In this document: positions 1-6,802 of the stretch, in pieces
Layout of the letters: each line of letters opens with the position of its first letter
How positions within the stretch are numbered: position 1 is the first letter of the stretch
Origin: an uncultured Devosia sp.
GTDB lineage: Bacteria; Pseudomonadota; Alphaproteobacteria; Rhizobiales; Devosiaceae
Length of the DNA stretch: 14,835 nucleotides
Assembly (NCBI GenBank): GCA_946480655.1
Contig: CAMLKN010000029.1
Location: forward strand, 1 to 14,835
Direction of reading: 5' to 3'
The notes under the pieces: model-generated
Seen by the model: only the letters and a program-made list of their open reading frames with translations
Database searches by the model: none
What the model was told of the DNA's origin: nothing
Position numbers and translations under genes: made by a program

Positions 1-56
1 GCAGACCGTCCAATTGGCTTGCGGCGCAGGGGACACGATGATACATGCCGCGCCAG

Positions 57-90
57 GCCGGTATAGCTCAGTTGGTAGAGCACCTGATTC
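57..90 (+). tRNA. 5' half of a tRNA-Thr gene, cut off in the anticodon loop
   Basis: The bases from 57 fold as the first half of a tRNA: acceptor 5' strand GCCGGTA (57-63), T8-A9, D stem GCTC/GAGC (66-69 and 78-81) around the loop AGTTGGTA, then anticodon 5' stem CCTGA (83-87) and TTC. This matches the usual start of tRNA-Thr, where TTCGTAATCAGG would follow with anticodon CGT. After C90, or the shared G91, the sequence changes to NAD kinase coding sequence. The 3' anticodon stem, T arm and acceptor 3' strand are absent, so no tRNA can be made. A weak promoter match lies upstream (TTGGCT at 14-19, 17 bases, GATGAT at 37-42). Thr identity rests on similarity remembered from other tRNA-Thr genes. 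Confidence 0.75.
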
Positions 91-660
91 GGATCGGTCG
101 GCTTTCTCATGAACGCCTTCAGCGAAGCGGCCCTGGACGAGCGCCTTGCGGCCAGCCAGCGCACGGTCATCTACCCCCTGGCAATGACGGTGCTGGACGC
201 ATCGGGGAACACCCGGACTGCCTTGGCCATCAACGAGGTCTCACTCTTCCGCTCGACCTATCAGGCGGCGAAGCTTCAGATTCTCGTGGACGGGGAAGTC
301 AGGCTTGATGAGCTGATCTGCGACGGGGCCCTGCTCGCCACTCCCGCCGGCTCGACTGCCTATAACCTGTCCGCCCATGGCCCAATCCTGCCCATCGAAG
401 CGCCCCTGCTTGCGCTGACGCCGATTTCTCCGTTCCGCCCGCGCCGTTGGCGGGGTGCGATCCTGTCCAATCGGGCCGAGGTCAAGTTCGTCACGCGCGA
501 ATCCAGCAAGCGCCCCGTCAGTGCCGTGGCCGACAACGTCGAATTCCAGAATGTGATCGAGGTAACGGTTCGGGAAGATCGCTCGCACGGCGTCACGCTC
601 CTCTTCGATCCTGGGACCAGCCTCGAGGAACGGGTTCTCAGCGAGCAGTTCCGTTTTTGA
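91..660 (+). pseudogene. nadK: NAD kinase, N-terminal third missing (truncated at the tRNA junction)
   Basis: NAD kinase phosphorylates NAD to NADP with ATP and is the main route to cellular NADP. The reading frame from 91 begins GSVGFLMN, which is an internal strand of the family, and continues with NEVSLFR and [14 protein letters not shown], the NAD-binding and catalytic region. It ends with the usual C-terminal beta domain (about residues 110-190). The first 75 or so residues of a normal protein of about 257 residues, including the GGDG nucleotide-binding motif, are missing. An in-frame TGA at 85-87 closes the frame upstream. ATG at 109 is the conserved internal Met of GFLMN and has no ribosome binding site, so it is not a real start. 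The remaining 190 codons are intact, which suggests a recent event or an assembly error. Loss of the only nadK copy would be expected to be lethal in most bacteria. The stop lies 3 bases from that of the convergent DUF2336 gene. Confidence 0.85.
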
Positions 661-663
661 CGG

Positions 664-1863
664 TCACGCGGCCGGAAGCTGCCGCTGCAGAGCGGCGGCC
701 GGCAGGTTCATGACAGCCTCGGCATTCATGGCGAATGCCGCCATCACCCCGCGCGCGGCCTTTCGGGCCAGCGCAATATTCTGGCCATTGAGGTAACTGA
801 ACGCCTCCTCCAGTTCGAGGGGTATGGCGCCTTGATACTCGGCGATGAGTTCCTCGGTCAGCGCCGTAATGACATAGTGACGGGCGGCCAGGTCGTCCGC
901 GAGGTCAGCGGTACGGGCCAGCATGACGAGGCGAACCAGCAGGCTGCTGGTGGCGGGAGACAGGCCGCACCGCGTGAAGAGGGCGTTGAGGGCAGGACGG
1001 CTACCGCTCTCAAGCAGCGTAAAGACCTTGCGGCTTCCCGTCCTGGCCAGTTCGGCAACACAGGCGGCGAAGAACATCACCCTGCCCGTCACCATTGCAT
1101 GCAGCAGCAACCGCGCGTTGAGCTGGTCGGTGCCGACCAGGGTCTCCACGTAGTCCGCGCGGTCTGTTTCGCTTTCCGACTCCCCGATCGCCGCCACGGC
1201 CGTATCCGAACCGTCACGCATCAATCGGGTGAGCCGGTCACTGGAAAGCGCTCCCTTGACGAGGCGGCACGCGGCCAGGCTCGCCGTCACCTGGCGCACC
1301 AGAACCAGGCGGCCCTGTGCCGGCAAGTCGTCGCGGGCGAGCAGGACTCCGCGCATTTCCGCGTCATCTGCAGCAGACTCCGCGAGCGCCGCGAGAACCT
1401 GGGCCGGAACCGGGACATCCGTCCGCCGCAACAGCCTCAGCGTGAGACCACGATCGCCCCTTGCAATCATCACCGCCGCCAGCCTTTCGCTCAGGGCCTG
1501 ACGCTGGGCAATCGCAACGAGAGTGGAGATGTCGGCCTGCACGGCGATGGGTATCAGGTCCGCATCCACAAGCACGGGAGAATACTGGAGCACGGCCCGC
1601 GCGATCACGGCGCTATCCTGCAGGAGCGACAGCATCACCGGCCGGGGAGCGGCCTCGGCGTGCAACAGCCCATAGGCCAATGCCGCACGCACCTTGACCG
1701 ATGAGTCATCGAGAAACCCGACAAGCGCGGCATAGAGCGCCGCATGTTCATCGGCTGGCCCCTGATGATTGAGATAGGCCAGCGCTGCCATATGCGCGGC
1801 GCGACCCCGCACATCACTGTCGCGCGACTGAGACATTTCAGCGAACGCGTTGTAACCGATCAT
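664..1863 (-). CDS. DUF2336 domain protein, HEAT-like helical repeats
   Basis: The product is 399 residues, rich in Ala and Leu and almost wholly helical, with recurring paired-helix units such as SSVKVRAALAYGLLHAEAAP near residues 55-75. I recognise it as the DUF2336 family, which is common in Alphaproteobacteria and has no settled biochemical function. HEAT-like proteins usually act as binding scaffolds, so a protein-interaction role is an inference. It has no signal peptide or membrane segment. GTG at 1864-1866 and ATG at 1861-1863 are adjacent possible starts. I chose the ATG because GGAG lies 6 bases from it but only 3 bases from the GTG. The gene converges on the truncated nadK with 3 bases between stops and no terminator hairpin visible. 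The next upstream gene on the same strand is about 100 bases away, so the two may share a transcript. Confidence 0.8.
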   Translation of the reverse strand: MIGYNAFAEMSQSRDSDVRGRAAHMAALAYLNHQGPADEHAALYAALVGFLDDSSVKVRAALAYGLLHAEAAPRPVMLSLLQDSAVIARAVLQYSPVLVDADLIPIAVQADISTLVAIAQRQALSERLAAVMIARGDRGLTLRLLRRTDVPVPAQVLAALAESAADDAEMRGVLLARDDLPAQGRLVLVRQVTASLAACRLVKGALSSDRLTRLMRDGSDTAVAAIGESESETDRADYVETLVGTDQLNARLLLHAMVTGRVMFFAACVAELARTGSRKVFTLLESGSRPALNALFTRCGLSPATSSLLVRLVMLARTADLADDLAARHYVITALTEELIAEYQGAIPLELEEAFSYLNGQNIALARKAARGVMAAFAMNAEAVMNLPAAALQRQLPAA

Positions 1864-1966
1864 CACTCACTCCACGACTATGGGAGCAAGCTATCCATCA
1901 AGGCTTAAGGAACGGTTCACCATAAATATGGCGCGGTCACTCGCCGGGCCAGGAGGTCACGGGTCG

Positions 1967-2119
1967 TCAGGCGCCGAGCAGAAAACCGAAGGACAGCGTT
2001 ATTGCCTGCCAGGCGGCAACGACCAGCCCCCAGGACAGGAGCGCCAGGCCGGCAACCACGAGCCCGCGCGGCAGCATGACCGCCCTGTGGCCCATGTGTA
2101 CGTGCGACTGGTGTGCCAT
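1967..2119 (-). CDS. Small His-rich single-span membrane protein, 50 residues
   Basis: This short frame starts at ATG 2117-2119 and ends at TGA 1967-1969. It begins MAHQSHVHMGHRAVMLPRG, with His at 3, 6, 8 and 11. One hydrophobic stretch follows (about residues 19-48, including LVVAGLALLSWGLVVAAW), and the protein ends soon after. GGGAGAG sits 5 bases upstream of the ATG, a strong ribosome binding site for this window. Codon third positions are GC-rich, as in neighbouring genes. I do not recognise the family. The spaced His residues before a membrane helix could bind a metal or be a topology signal; both ideas are inference. The opposite-strand frame over this region (1880-2188) is low-complexity and lacks a comparable start, so I take it as a shadow. 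Confidence 0.7.
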   Translation of the reverse strand: MAHQSHVHMGHRAVMLPRGLVVAGLALLSWGLVVAAWQAITLSFGFLLGA

Positions 2120-2219
2120 CTACACTCTCCCGTAGCCTCGCCTATGCGAACGGCACCAATAAGCGCCCAACTTCTTAACGGGCGTTGAAATGGATTGATT
2201 GCAATGCGACCAATTCGGT

Positions 2220-3053
2220 CTATTGGCTGTAGAGCTGGGTAAAGAAGGCCGATCCGCCCTGCCCGTCCTGGCCAGCGCCTTCCGGCTCGGTCTTGAATAG
2301 GCCTGTAAACGACATGTTCTCCGGCGAGAAGCGCGATGGCAGCGGCGGCTCGGCCGAAGGCTGTGAACCTGCCTCGGTGCCGGTCATCTGCTGGGCGGCG
2401 AAGGCGGCATTGCCGCCTTCATGCTTGGCCACCAGGACCTGGTAGACCTGCCTTATGGTCCGCGCCTGTCCGTCCCGATCATAGAAAATGGCCCTGTTCG
2501 CAGAGGCCTGCCGTGGAAACAGGTCGACGGCGCGCTGGTCTGGATTGTCCAACCCGGCCTTGAACATCTTCTCCGCGCCCTGCGCGCCGAGGAAATGCGC
2601 GATATAGAGTTCCCCCGCACTCGGCATCCGCCCGAAGACTGAGCGCAGATATTCGCCATTGGAACGGGTAAAGGCCGCCGCGAGGTCAGCCGCAATTTCG
2701 GGGTTTTCCCGCAGCCCCAGGATTTGTGCGCGCCGCGAGGGGTCGGTCACCACATAGTCGCCGCTGGCAGTCCTGGAAATCTGGTCGGCATAGGACTGGT
2801 AGCCCAGCCTTGGCCCCTCTTCCTTCATGACCTGAAGCCAGGTGCCTTCAAGGAACTGGAAAAGCCCAACCGCCGACGACGTGCTGGCGCGCGCCTGCGG
2901 ATCGAGGCTGCTTTCCCGCATGGCCGTCTGCAGCAGGTAGCCGAAATCCACGCCACTGCGGTTCCCCGCGGCGGTGAGCGCATTCGCCAGGCTCTGCGAA
3001 ATGGAAATCGGCTGGACGCCCATGGAGTCATCGTTCTCGAATCGATGACCCAT
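2220..3053 (-). CDS. Lytic transglycosylase, SLT domain
   Basis: SLT lytic transglycosylases cleave the MurNAc-GlcNAc bond of peptidoglycan and leave a 1,6-anhydro end. The domain begins near residue 33. The catalytic Glu is residue 47 in MRESSLDP, followed by the motif SSAVGLFQFLEGTW (59-72) and later GELYIAHFLGA. The C-terminal 60 or so residues are Pro/Gly/Ser-rich and look disordered. No Sec signal is visible, so how it reaches the wall is unclear; export by a specialised route is one possibility. The start is uncertain. ATG 3051-3053 has GGAGG 11 bases upstream and gives 277 residues. ATG 3021-3023 (MGVQPISISQ) gives 267 residues and fits the CtrA-type promoter described separately, but has only a weak ribosome binding site. 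Longer frames are excluded because they run into the nitroreductase gene, whose stop is 28 bases upstream. Confidence 0.85.
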   Translation of the reverse strand: MGHRFENDDSMGVQPISISQSLANALTAAGNRSGVDFGYLLQTAMRESSLDPQARASTSSAVGLFQFLEGTWLQVMKEEGPRLGYQSYADQISRTASGDYVVTDPSRRAQILGLRENPEIAADLAAAFTRSNGEYLRSVFGRMPSAGELYIAHFLGAQGAEKMFKAGLDNPDQRAVDLFPRQASANRAIFYDRDGQARTIRQVYQVLVAKHEGGNAAFAAQQMTGTEAGSQPSAEPPLPSRFSPENMSFTGLFKTEPEGAGQDGQGGSAFFTQLYSQ

Positions 3054-3057
3054 TCTA
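3052..3057 (-). promoter_or_regulatory. Possible -10 element (TAGAAT) of the transglycosylase promoter
   Basis: On the leftward strand TAGAAT (5 of 6 to TATAAT) begins 13 bases after the CtrA-type box. That is where a -10 falls when CtrA occupies the -35 region. Transcription would then begin near 3045, inside the longer version of the transglycosylase reading frame, which favours the ATG at 3021-3023. A GANTC methylation site (GAATC) lies at 3039-3043 close to the predicted start. Confidence 0.4.
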
Positions 3058-3070
3058 GCAGCGGCCTCCG

Positions 3071-3086
3071 TTAACGCACTGTTAAC
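3071..3086 (-). promoter_or_regulatory. CtrA-type binding site, TTAA-N7-TTAAC
   Basis: The leftward strand reads GTTAACAGTGCGTTAA across 3086-3071. TTAA, seven bases, then TTAAC is the full-site consensus of the cell-cycle regulator CtrA in Alphaproteobacteria, and it reads as a match on either strand. It overlaps the nitroreductase stop codon and lies just upstream of the transglycosylase gene. A good -10 match lies 13 bases beyond it. Binding by CtrA is inferred from the motif alone. Confidence 0.6.
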
Positions 3087-3675
3087 CAGGCATGACCGGG
3101 GGCTGCCAGTAGTCGACGATCTCGTCGAGGGCGGGACGCGGACGATCCTCGGGCACGATGGTCGGCGTCCCGATATGGACAAATCCCACGAAGCGCTCGC
3201 CCTCCCTGGCGCCCAGGGCCGCGGCGGCCACCGGATCGAATGTGAACCAGCGCGTCACCCAGCACGCGGCAAAGCCCATGGCGTGAGCGGCATGCACGAG
3301 GTTGAAAGCCACATTGCCGGCCGAAAGCACTTGCTCGAACTCGGGCACCTTGGGATGGGGCTGCGGCCTGGAGATGACGCCGACGGTCAGGGGTGCCGGC
3401 ATGAAGCGCTGTCTTTCGATATCGAGGCTTGCCGCGTCGAGCTCGGAATTGTTCTCCAGGGCGATCCGCGCGAGCACCTCTCCCGCCGACAGCCGGGCGT
3501 CGCCGTCAAAGATGACCAGTCGCCACGGGGTCAGCTTGCCGTGGTCCGGAACCCGGGTGGCTATGGTCAGCATCGTGCTGAGCTGGTCGGCACTCGGGCC
3601 GGGGTCGCGCAGGAAAGCCTGGCCAACGGACCGGCGGGACAGAAGATAGTCGATGACGGCCTGGTTTTCTGACAT
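3082..3675 (-). CDS. YdjA-like nitroreductase, FMN-dependent
   Basis: This 197-residue protein belongs to the nitroreductase fold. It is FMN-bound, uses NAD(P)H, reduces nitroaromatics or quinones, and is usually a homodimer. RRSV at 14-17 is the N-terminal FMN-phosphate contact. RVPDHGKLTPWR (41-52) and GFAACWVTRW further on follow the pattern of E. coli YdjA, a small single-domain member (about 183 residues). The physiological substrate of this subgroup is not established. ATG 3673-3675 was chosen over an upstream ATG because AAGGAG lies 5 bases from it. It is cytosolic, with no signal peptide. It reads the same way as the transglycosylase gene 28 bases downstream, but that gene appears to have its own promoter, so co-transcription is possible yet not required. 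Confidence 0.88.
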   Translation of the reverse strand: MSENQAVIDYLLSRRSVGQAFLRDPGPSADQLSTMLTIATRVPDHGKLTPWRLVIFDGDARLSAGEVLARIALENNSELDAASLDIERQRFMPAPLTVGVISRPQPHPKVPEFEQVLSAGNVAFNLVHAAHAMGFAACWVTRWFTFDPVAAAALGAREGERFVGFVHIGTPTIVPEDRPRPALDEIVDYWQPPVMPG

Positions 3676-3857
3676 GAGCGCTCCTTCATGTCTCTCATAG
3701 TCGGCGAACGCACTGGTATCCAAGCCCTATTGGAAAATATCCGTGAACGGCGAGGATCAGGTTCAAAACCGCCGCGGACTGTGACACAGCTTGTCCCCAA
3801 TTGCGGCCTAGGCATGTAGGAGTCGGGTCGCAATCAGGTGCCGGACGAGGAGAGTGA

Positions 3858-4826
3858 ATGCATTCGGCAAGACAGTTTGTGATCCTGGTCAGCCTTCTGT
3901 TGGGGCTGGGCATGGCTCCCGACATGCCTCAGGCTTTCGCCCAGGGCGCTGTCGAGATCCCGCCCCTGCCCCGCCCGAGGCCGGATCGTGACGCCATCAC
4001 GGAGGCACCGCCGGCCGAAGTGAATGCCGCAACGGAGGCCATCGCCGCCCTGGCCGACGTGCCACAGGCGCTGACGCTTTCGGCCCGCATCACGCAGGAC
4101 GGCGCCTCCATCACCGAGGGACTGGTGTGGCGCATATTCGATAGCGCTCCGGACGAGAGCGGCGAAATGGCGCTCATCGCCAAGGCTGAAGGTGGAAATG
4201 CCGCGCTCGAGCTGAAGCCGGGCGACTATGTGGTGCATGTCGCCTACGGGCAGGCGCAGGTCAGCGAAACGCTCTCGATCGTCCCCGGCGAAAACAGCCT
4301 CGATGTCATCCTCGACGCAGGCGCTCTGCGCCTCAACTCCGCAGTCACCGGCGATATTCCCATCTCGCCGGCGCTTCTGCATTTCGACATCTATACCGGC
4401 GGCGCCGAGGCTGGCCGCGCTCTGATCGCGGACAACCTGCCGCCCAACGAGATCGTGACCCTCAACGCAGGCACCTATCACATCGTCTCGCGCTTCGGCA
4501 CGATCAACGCGGAGGTCCGCGCCGACCTTCGCGTCGAGCCGGGTCAGTTGACGGACGCGACCCTCTACCACCACGCCGCCGAGGTTTCCTTCAAGCTGGT
4601 TTCCGAGGAAGGGGGCGAGGCCATCGCCGACGTGGAATGGACCGTCAAGACGGCAGACGGCGCCACCGTCTTCAGCGACCGCGGGGCCTTCCCCTCGACC
4701 GTACTGGCCCAGGGAGAGTATCTGGTTCTGGCCAAGCTGGGTGACCAGGTCTTCAACCGGGAGATTGAGATCCAGCCAGGAAGCCCGCGGGAAATCGAGC
4801 TTCTGACCAGCGTCTATTCCGGCTGA
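3858..4826 (+). CDS. Exported protein with three beta-sandwich-like repeats, unknown function
   Basis: The 322-residue product starts with a Sec signal peptide (about 1-28, ending AFA-QG) and a short Pro-rich linker (PPLPRPRPDRD, 35-45). Three similar units follow. Each ends in a pattern of the form L-x-x-G-x-Y-x-V, a strand, then a PG turn and a strand: LKPGDYVVHVAYG with IVPGENS (119-147), LNAGTYHIVSRFG with VEPGQLT (202-232) and LAQGEYLVLAKLG with IQPGSPR (283-311). This resembles carboxypeptidase-regulatory or transthyretin-like beta sandwiches, an adhesive or structural fold with no implied enzyme activity. There are no cysteines after the signal, so it is not a lipoprotein. AGGAG lies 5 bases before the ATG. 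A second exported protein is encoded 137 bases downstream on the same strand. I do not know a named family; periplasmic location is inferred from the signal. Confidence 0.75.
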   Translation: MHSARQFVILVSLLLGLGMAPDMPQAFAQGAVEIPPLPRPRPDRDAITEAPPAEVNAATEAIAALADVPQALTLSARITQDGASITEGLVWRIFDSAPDESGEMALIAKAEGGNAALELKPGDYVVHVAYGQAQVSETLSIVPGENSLDVILDAGALRLNSAVTGDIPISPALLHFDIYTGGAEAGRALIADNLPPNEIVTLNAGTYHIVSRFGTINAEVRADLRVEPGQLTDATLYHHAAEVSFKLVSEEGGEAIADVEWTVKTADGATVFSDRGAFPSTVLAQGEYLVLAKLGDQVFNREIEIQPGSPREIELLTSVYSG

Positions 4827-4963
4827 TCTTTCGCTTCTTGGCGAGGCAACTTGACGTCCCCCCGCAGGCAGGTCTTTGTTCTCGCACGCGGTCACGGTCA
4901 ACGCTCCGCCAGGACGGACCCTCTGATGCCCGAAGATTGAAGAGCATGGAACGGGAGAAAACC

Positions 4964-6754
4964 ATGTTGAATGACAAGCGCGTCCGCACGATCGTTTCCA
5001 CCGTCGCGGCGACGTGTCTGCTGGGCGTTGCCCTGCCCCAGACTGCGGTGCTGGCCAAGGAGAAGGTCAAGCCGGCACCAGCCACAAGCTCCGAGATGCA
5101 GGTCGACTATAGCGTTGACATTCCAAGCATCGATGCCGTCGACGCCAATGTGTCCGATGACATTCTGGCCGACGTCCTGAGCGGTAATATCGCCGGACAC
5201 GCCGAGGAACTGGCGGCACTCGATGCCACCAGCATTTCGGTCCCCGAGATTGTCGTCAGCGTCTCCTCTGAATCCGATGGATCTTCGCAGGAGGCCACGA
5301 TCACCCTGGCCGGCGTGCTGCTGAACGACGTGGTCGATGGCAAGGCCGGCACCGTGAGCATTGAAAGCATCAGTCTGGTCGCGGACGATGTCACCTCCGA
5401 CTTCGGCGCCATGTCCGCGGCCAATCTCGACATTGGCGGCATTCTTGGCGTCTATGGCCTCGTCGATGCGGGTGGACAGACCGAACTTGAAGTCATCTAC
5501 ACCGATCTCGTCGCCGAAGGCGGCACGCTCGTCTCCGAAGAGGTCTCCTGCACGATCGGCGGCGTCAGCGGGGCTGAATTCAAGGCGCGCCCCCTCAAGA
5601 CGTCCTTTGCCGAAATGATGGCCATCGCCCAGGCCATGGAGGACAACCCGGACACCGTCGACCCGGTGCTCATGGGCAAGTTCCTCAAGATGTATGCCGA
5701 CATCCTTACGGCCTTTGAAACCTCCGAAGTGACTTTCGACGGCGTCGACTGCGAAGGCACCAATGACGAGGGTCAGGCCATGACCTTTGCCGTAGCCGGC
5801 ATGTCCATGGGCGGCATGAGCCCGGGCCTCTACCCGGCAATCACCATGGATGGCTTGTCCATCGATGTCGAAAACGACGGGTTCATGACCCTCGACAATT
5901 TCACCTTCAAGCCGATGGACTTGACGACGACCATTGCCACGCTCGAAGGCGCGCCAGCCGAGGTCGACGAGGCCTGGCTCGAAGCCAATGCCCGCGGCCT
6001 GATCCCGGCCATGGAGGGCTTCTCCCTGACCGGTCTGGACATCGACATTCCCGATCCGGACGCCCCCGATACCCGCATCCAGGCCAAGGTCGGAGCCTTC
6101 GACCTGTCGCTGGCCAGCTATCTCAACGGCATCCCCACCGACCTCGATGTCTCCGCCTCGGGCATCCAGGCCGAAATTCCGGCCGATAGCGGTGATGAGT
6201 CTTTTGAACAACTCCGCGCTCTGGGCATTACCAGTATCGACGCAGGCTTCCGCGTCGCTGCCGCCTGGGATGAAGCCAACGACACCATCGTCGTCGAAGA
6301 AGTGTCCCTGAACGGCGCTGACCTGGCGAGCGTTCTGATTGCCGGGCTTGTCACCAATGCGACGGAAGACCTGTTCGCGCTCGACAACGACGTCGCGATG
6401 GCCGCGGGCATGGGTCTTGCGGTCAAGGAACTTGACTTGACCGTCACCGATGCAGGTCTTTCCGATATCATTCTGGCCGTCGTGGCTGCCGAACAGGGGG
6501 CCGACCCGGCCTCCCTGCGCCCGGTCTTTGCCGGGCTCGCCCAGGGCACTGTCATCAGCATGATGGCCGGAGCGGCCGATGCCGCCAAGCTCGGCGACGC
6601 GATCAATGCCTTCGTCTCCGGCAATGCCAAGACGCTGGTCATCGGCATCGAGGCCAAGACCGATCCCGGCCTGGGGATGATGGACTTCATGGAAGCGGAA
6701 GAAGACCCGACCACCCTCCTCGGCAAGGTCAACATCACCGCGGAAGCCAAGTAA
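4964..6754 (+). CDS. Large acidic exported protein, unknown function
   Basis: The product is 596 residues. A signal peptide (MLNDKRVRTIVSTVAATCLLG onward, to about residue 31, ending VLA-KE) points to export. The mature protein is strongly acidic and rich in Ala, Asp, Gly and Leu, with many alternating hydrophobic strands of the type VEEVSLNGADL or GFSLTGLDIDIP. This suggests a long repetitive beta structure, reminiscent of DUF945/YdgA-like periplasmic proteins, but I cannot confirm that. Two cysteines remain after the signal (196 and 263) and could form a disulfide. ATG 4964-4966 was chosen because GGGAG lies 6 bases upstream and the signal peptide begins there; the frame extends farther upstream without a plausible start. 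TTGACG at about 4850 resembles a -35, but no -10 is evident. A hairpin terminator lies 19 bases past the stop. Confidence 0.75.
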   Translation: MLNDKRVRTIVSTVAATCLLGVALPQTAVLAKEKVKPAPATSSEMQVDYSVDIPSIDAVDANVSDDILADVLSGNIAGHAEELAALDATSISVPEIVVSVSSESDGSSQEATITLAGVLLNDVVDGKAGTVSIESISLVADDVTSDFGAMSAANLDIGGILGVYGLVDAGGQTELEVIYTDLVAEGGTLVSEEVSCTIGGVSGAEFKARPLKTSFAEMMAIAQAMEDNPDTVDPVLMGKFLKMYADILTAFETSEVTFDGVDCEGTNDEGQAMTFAVAGMSMGGMSPGLYPAITMDGLSIDVENDGFMTLDNFTFKPMDLTTTIATLEGAPAEVDEAWLEANARGLIPAMEGFSLTGLDIDIPDPDAPDTRIQAKVGAFDLSLASYLNGIPTDLDVSASGIQAEIPADSGDESFEQLRALGITSIDAGFRVAAAWDEANDTIVVEEVSLNGADLASVLIAGLVTNATEDLFALDNDVAMAAGMGLAVKELDLTVTDAGLSDIILAVVAAEQGADPASLRPVFAGLAQGTVISMMAGAADAAKLGDAINAFVSGNAKTLVIGIEAKTDPGLGMMDFMEAEEDPTTLLGKVNITAEAK

Positions 6755-6773
6755 TAGGCACTGGCGACAGGCA

Positions 6774-6799
6774 AAGGGCCGCTCCTCGGAGCGGCCCTT
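6774..6799. terminator. Bidirectional hairpin terminator between convergent genes
   Basis: AAGGGCCGCTC (6774-6784) pairs perfectly with GAGCGGCCCTT (6789-6799) around the loop CTCG. It lies between the stop of the large exported protein and that of the convergent phosphomannomutase. A short TT/AA run flanks each side of the stem, so it can serve both strands, although the T tracts are short. Confidence 0.8.
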
Positions 6800-6802
6800 C
6801 TG

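Noticed and set aside
1895..1925. TTAAG near CCATAAATATGG upstream of the DUF2336 gene as a second CtrA site or promoter
   Set aside because: Only half of a CtrA box is present, and no -35/-10 pair with acceptable spacing could be placed.
2164..2184. CGCCC/GGGCG short stem after the transglycosylase gene
   Set aside because: The stem is only five base pairs with an 11-base loop and no T run, too weak to call a terminator.
1880..2188. Rightward frame of 102 codons upstream of the DUF2336 gene
   Set aside because: It lacks a ribosome binding site, has low-complexity composition and lies opposite the better-supported 50-residue membrane protein.
4850..4880. TTGACG as the -35 of a promoter for the large exported protein
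   Set aside because: No sequence near TATAAT lies 16-18 bases downstream.
4898..6211. Leftward open frame of 437 codons opposite the large exported protein
   Set aside because: The sense frame has a ribosome binding site and signal peptide. The antisense product is His/Gly/Asp-rich and has the look of a shadow.
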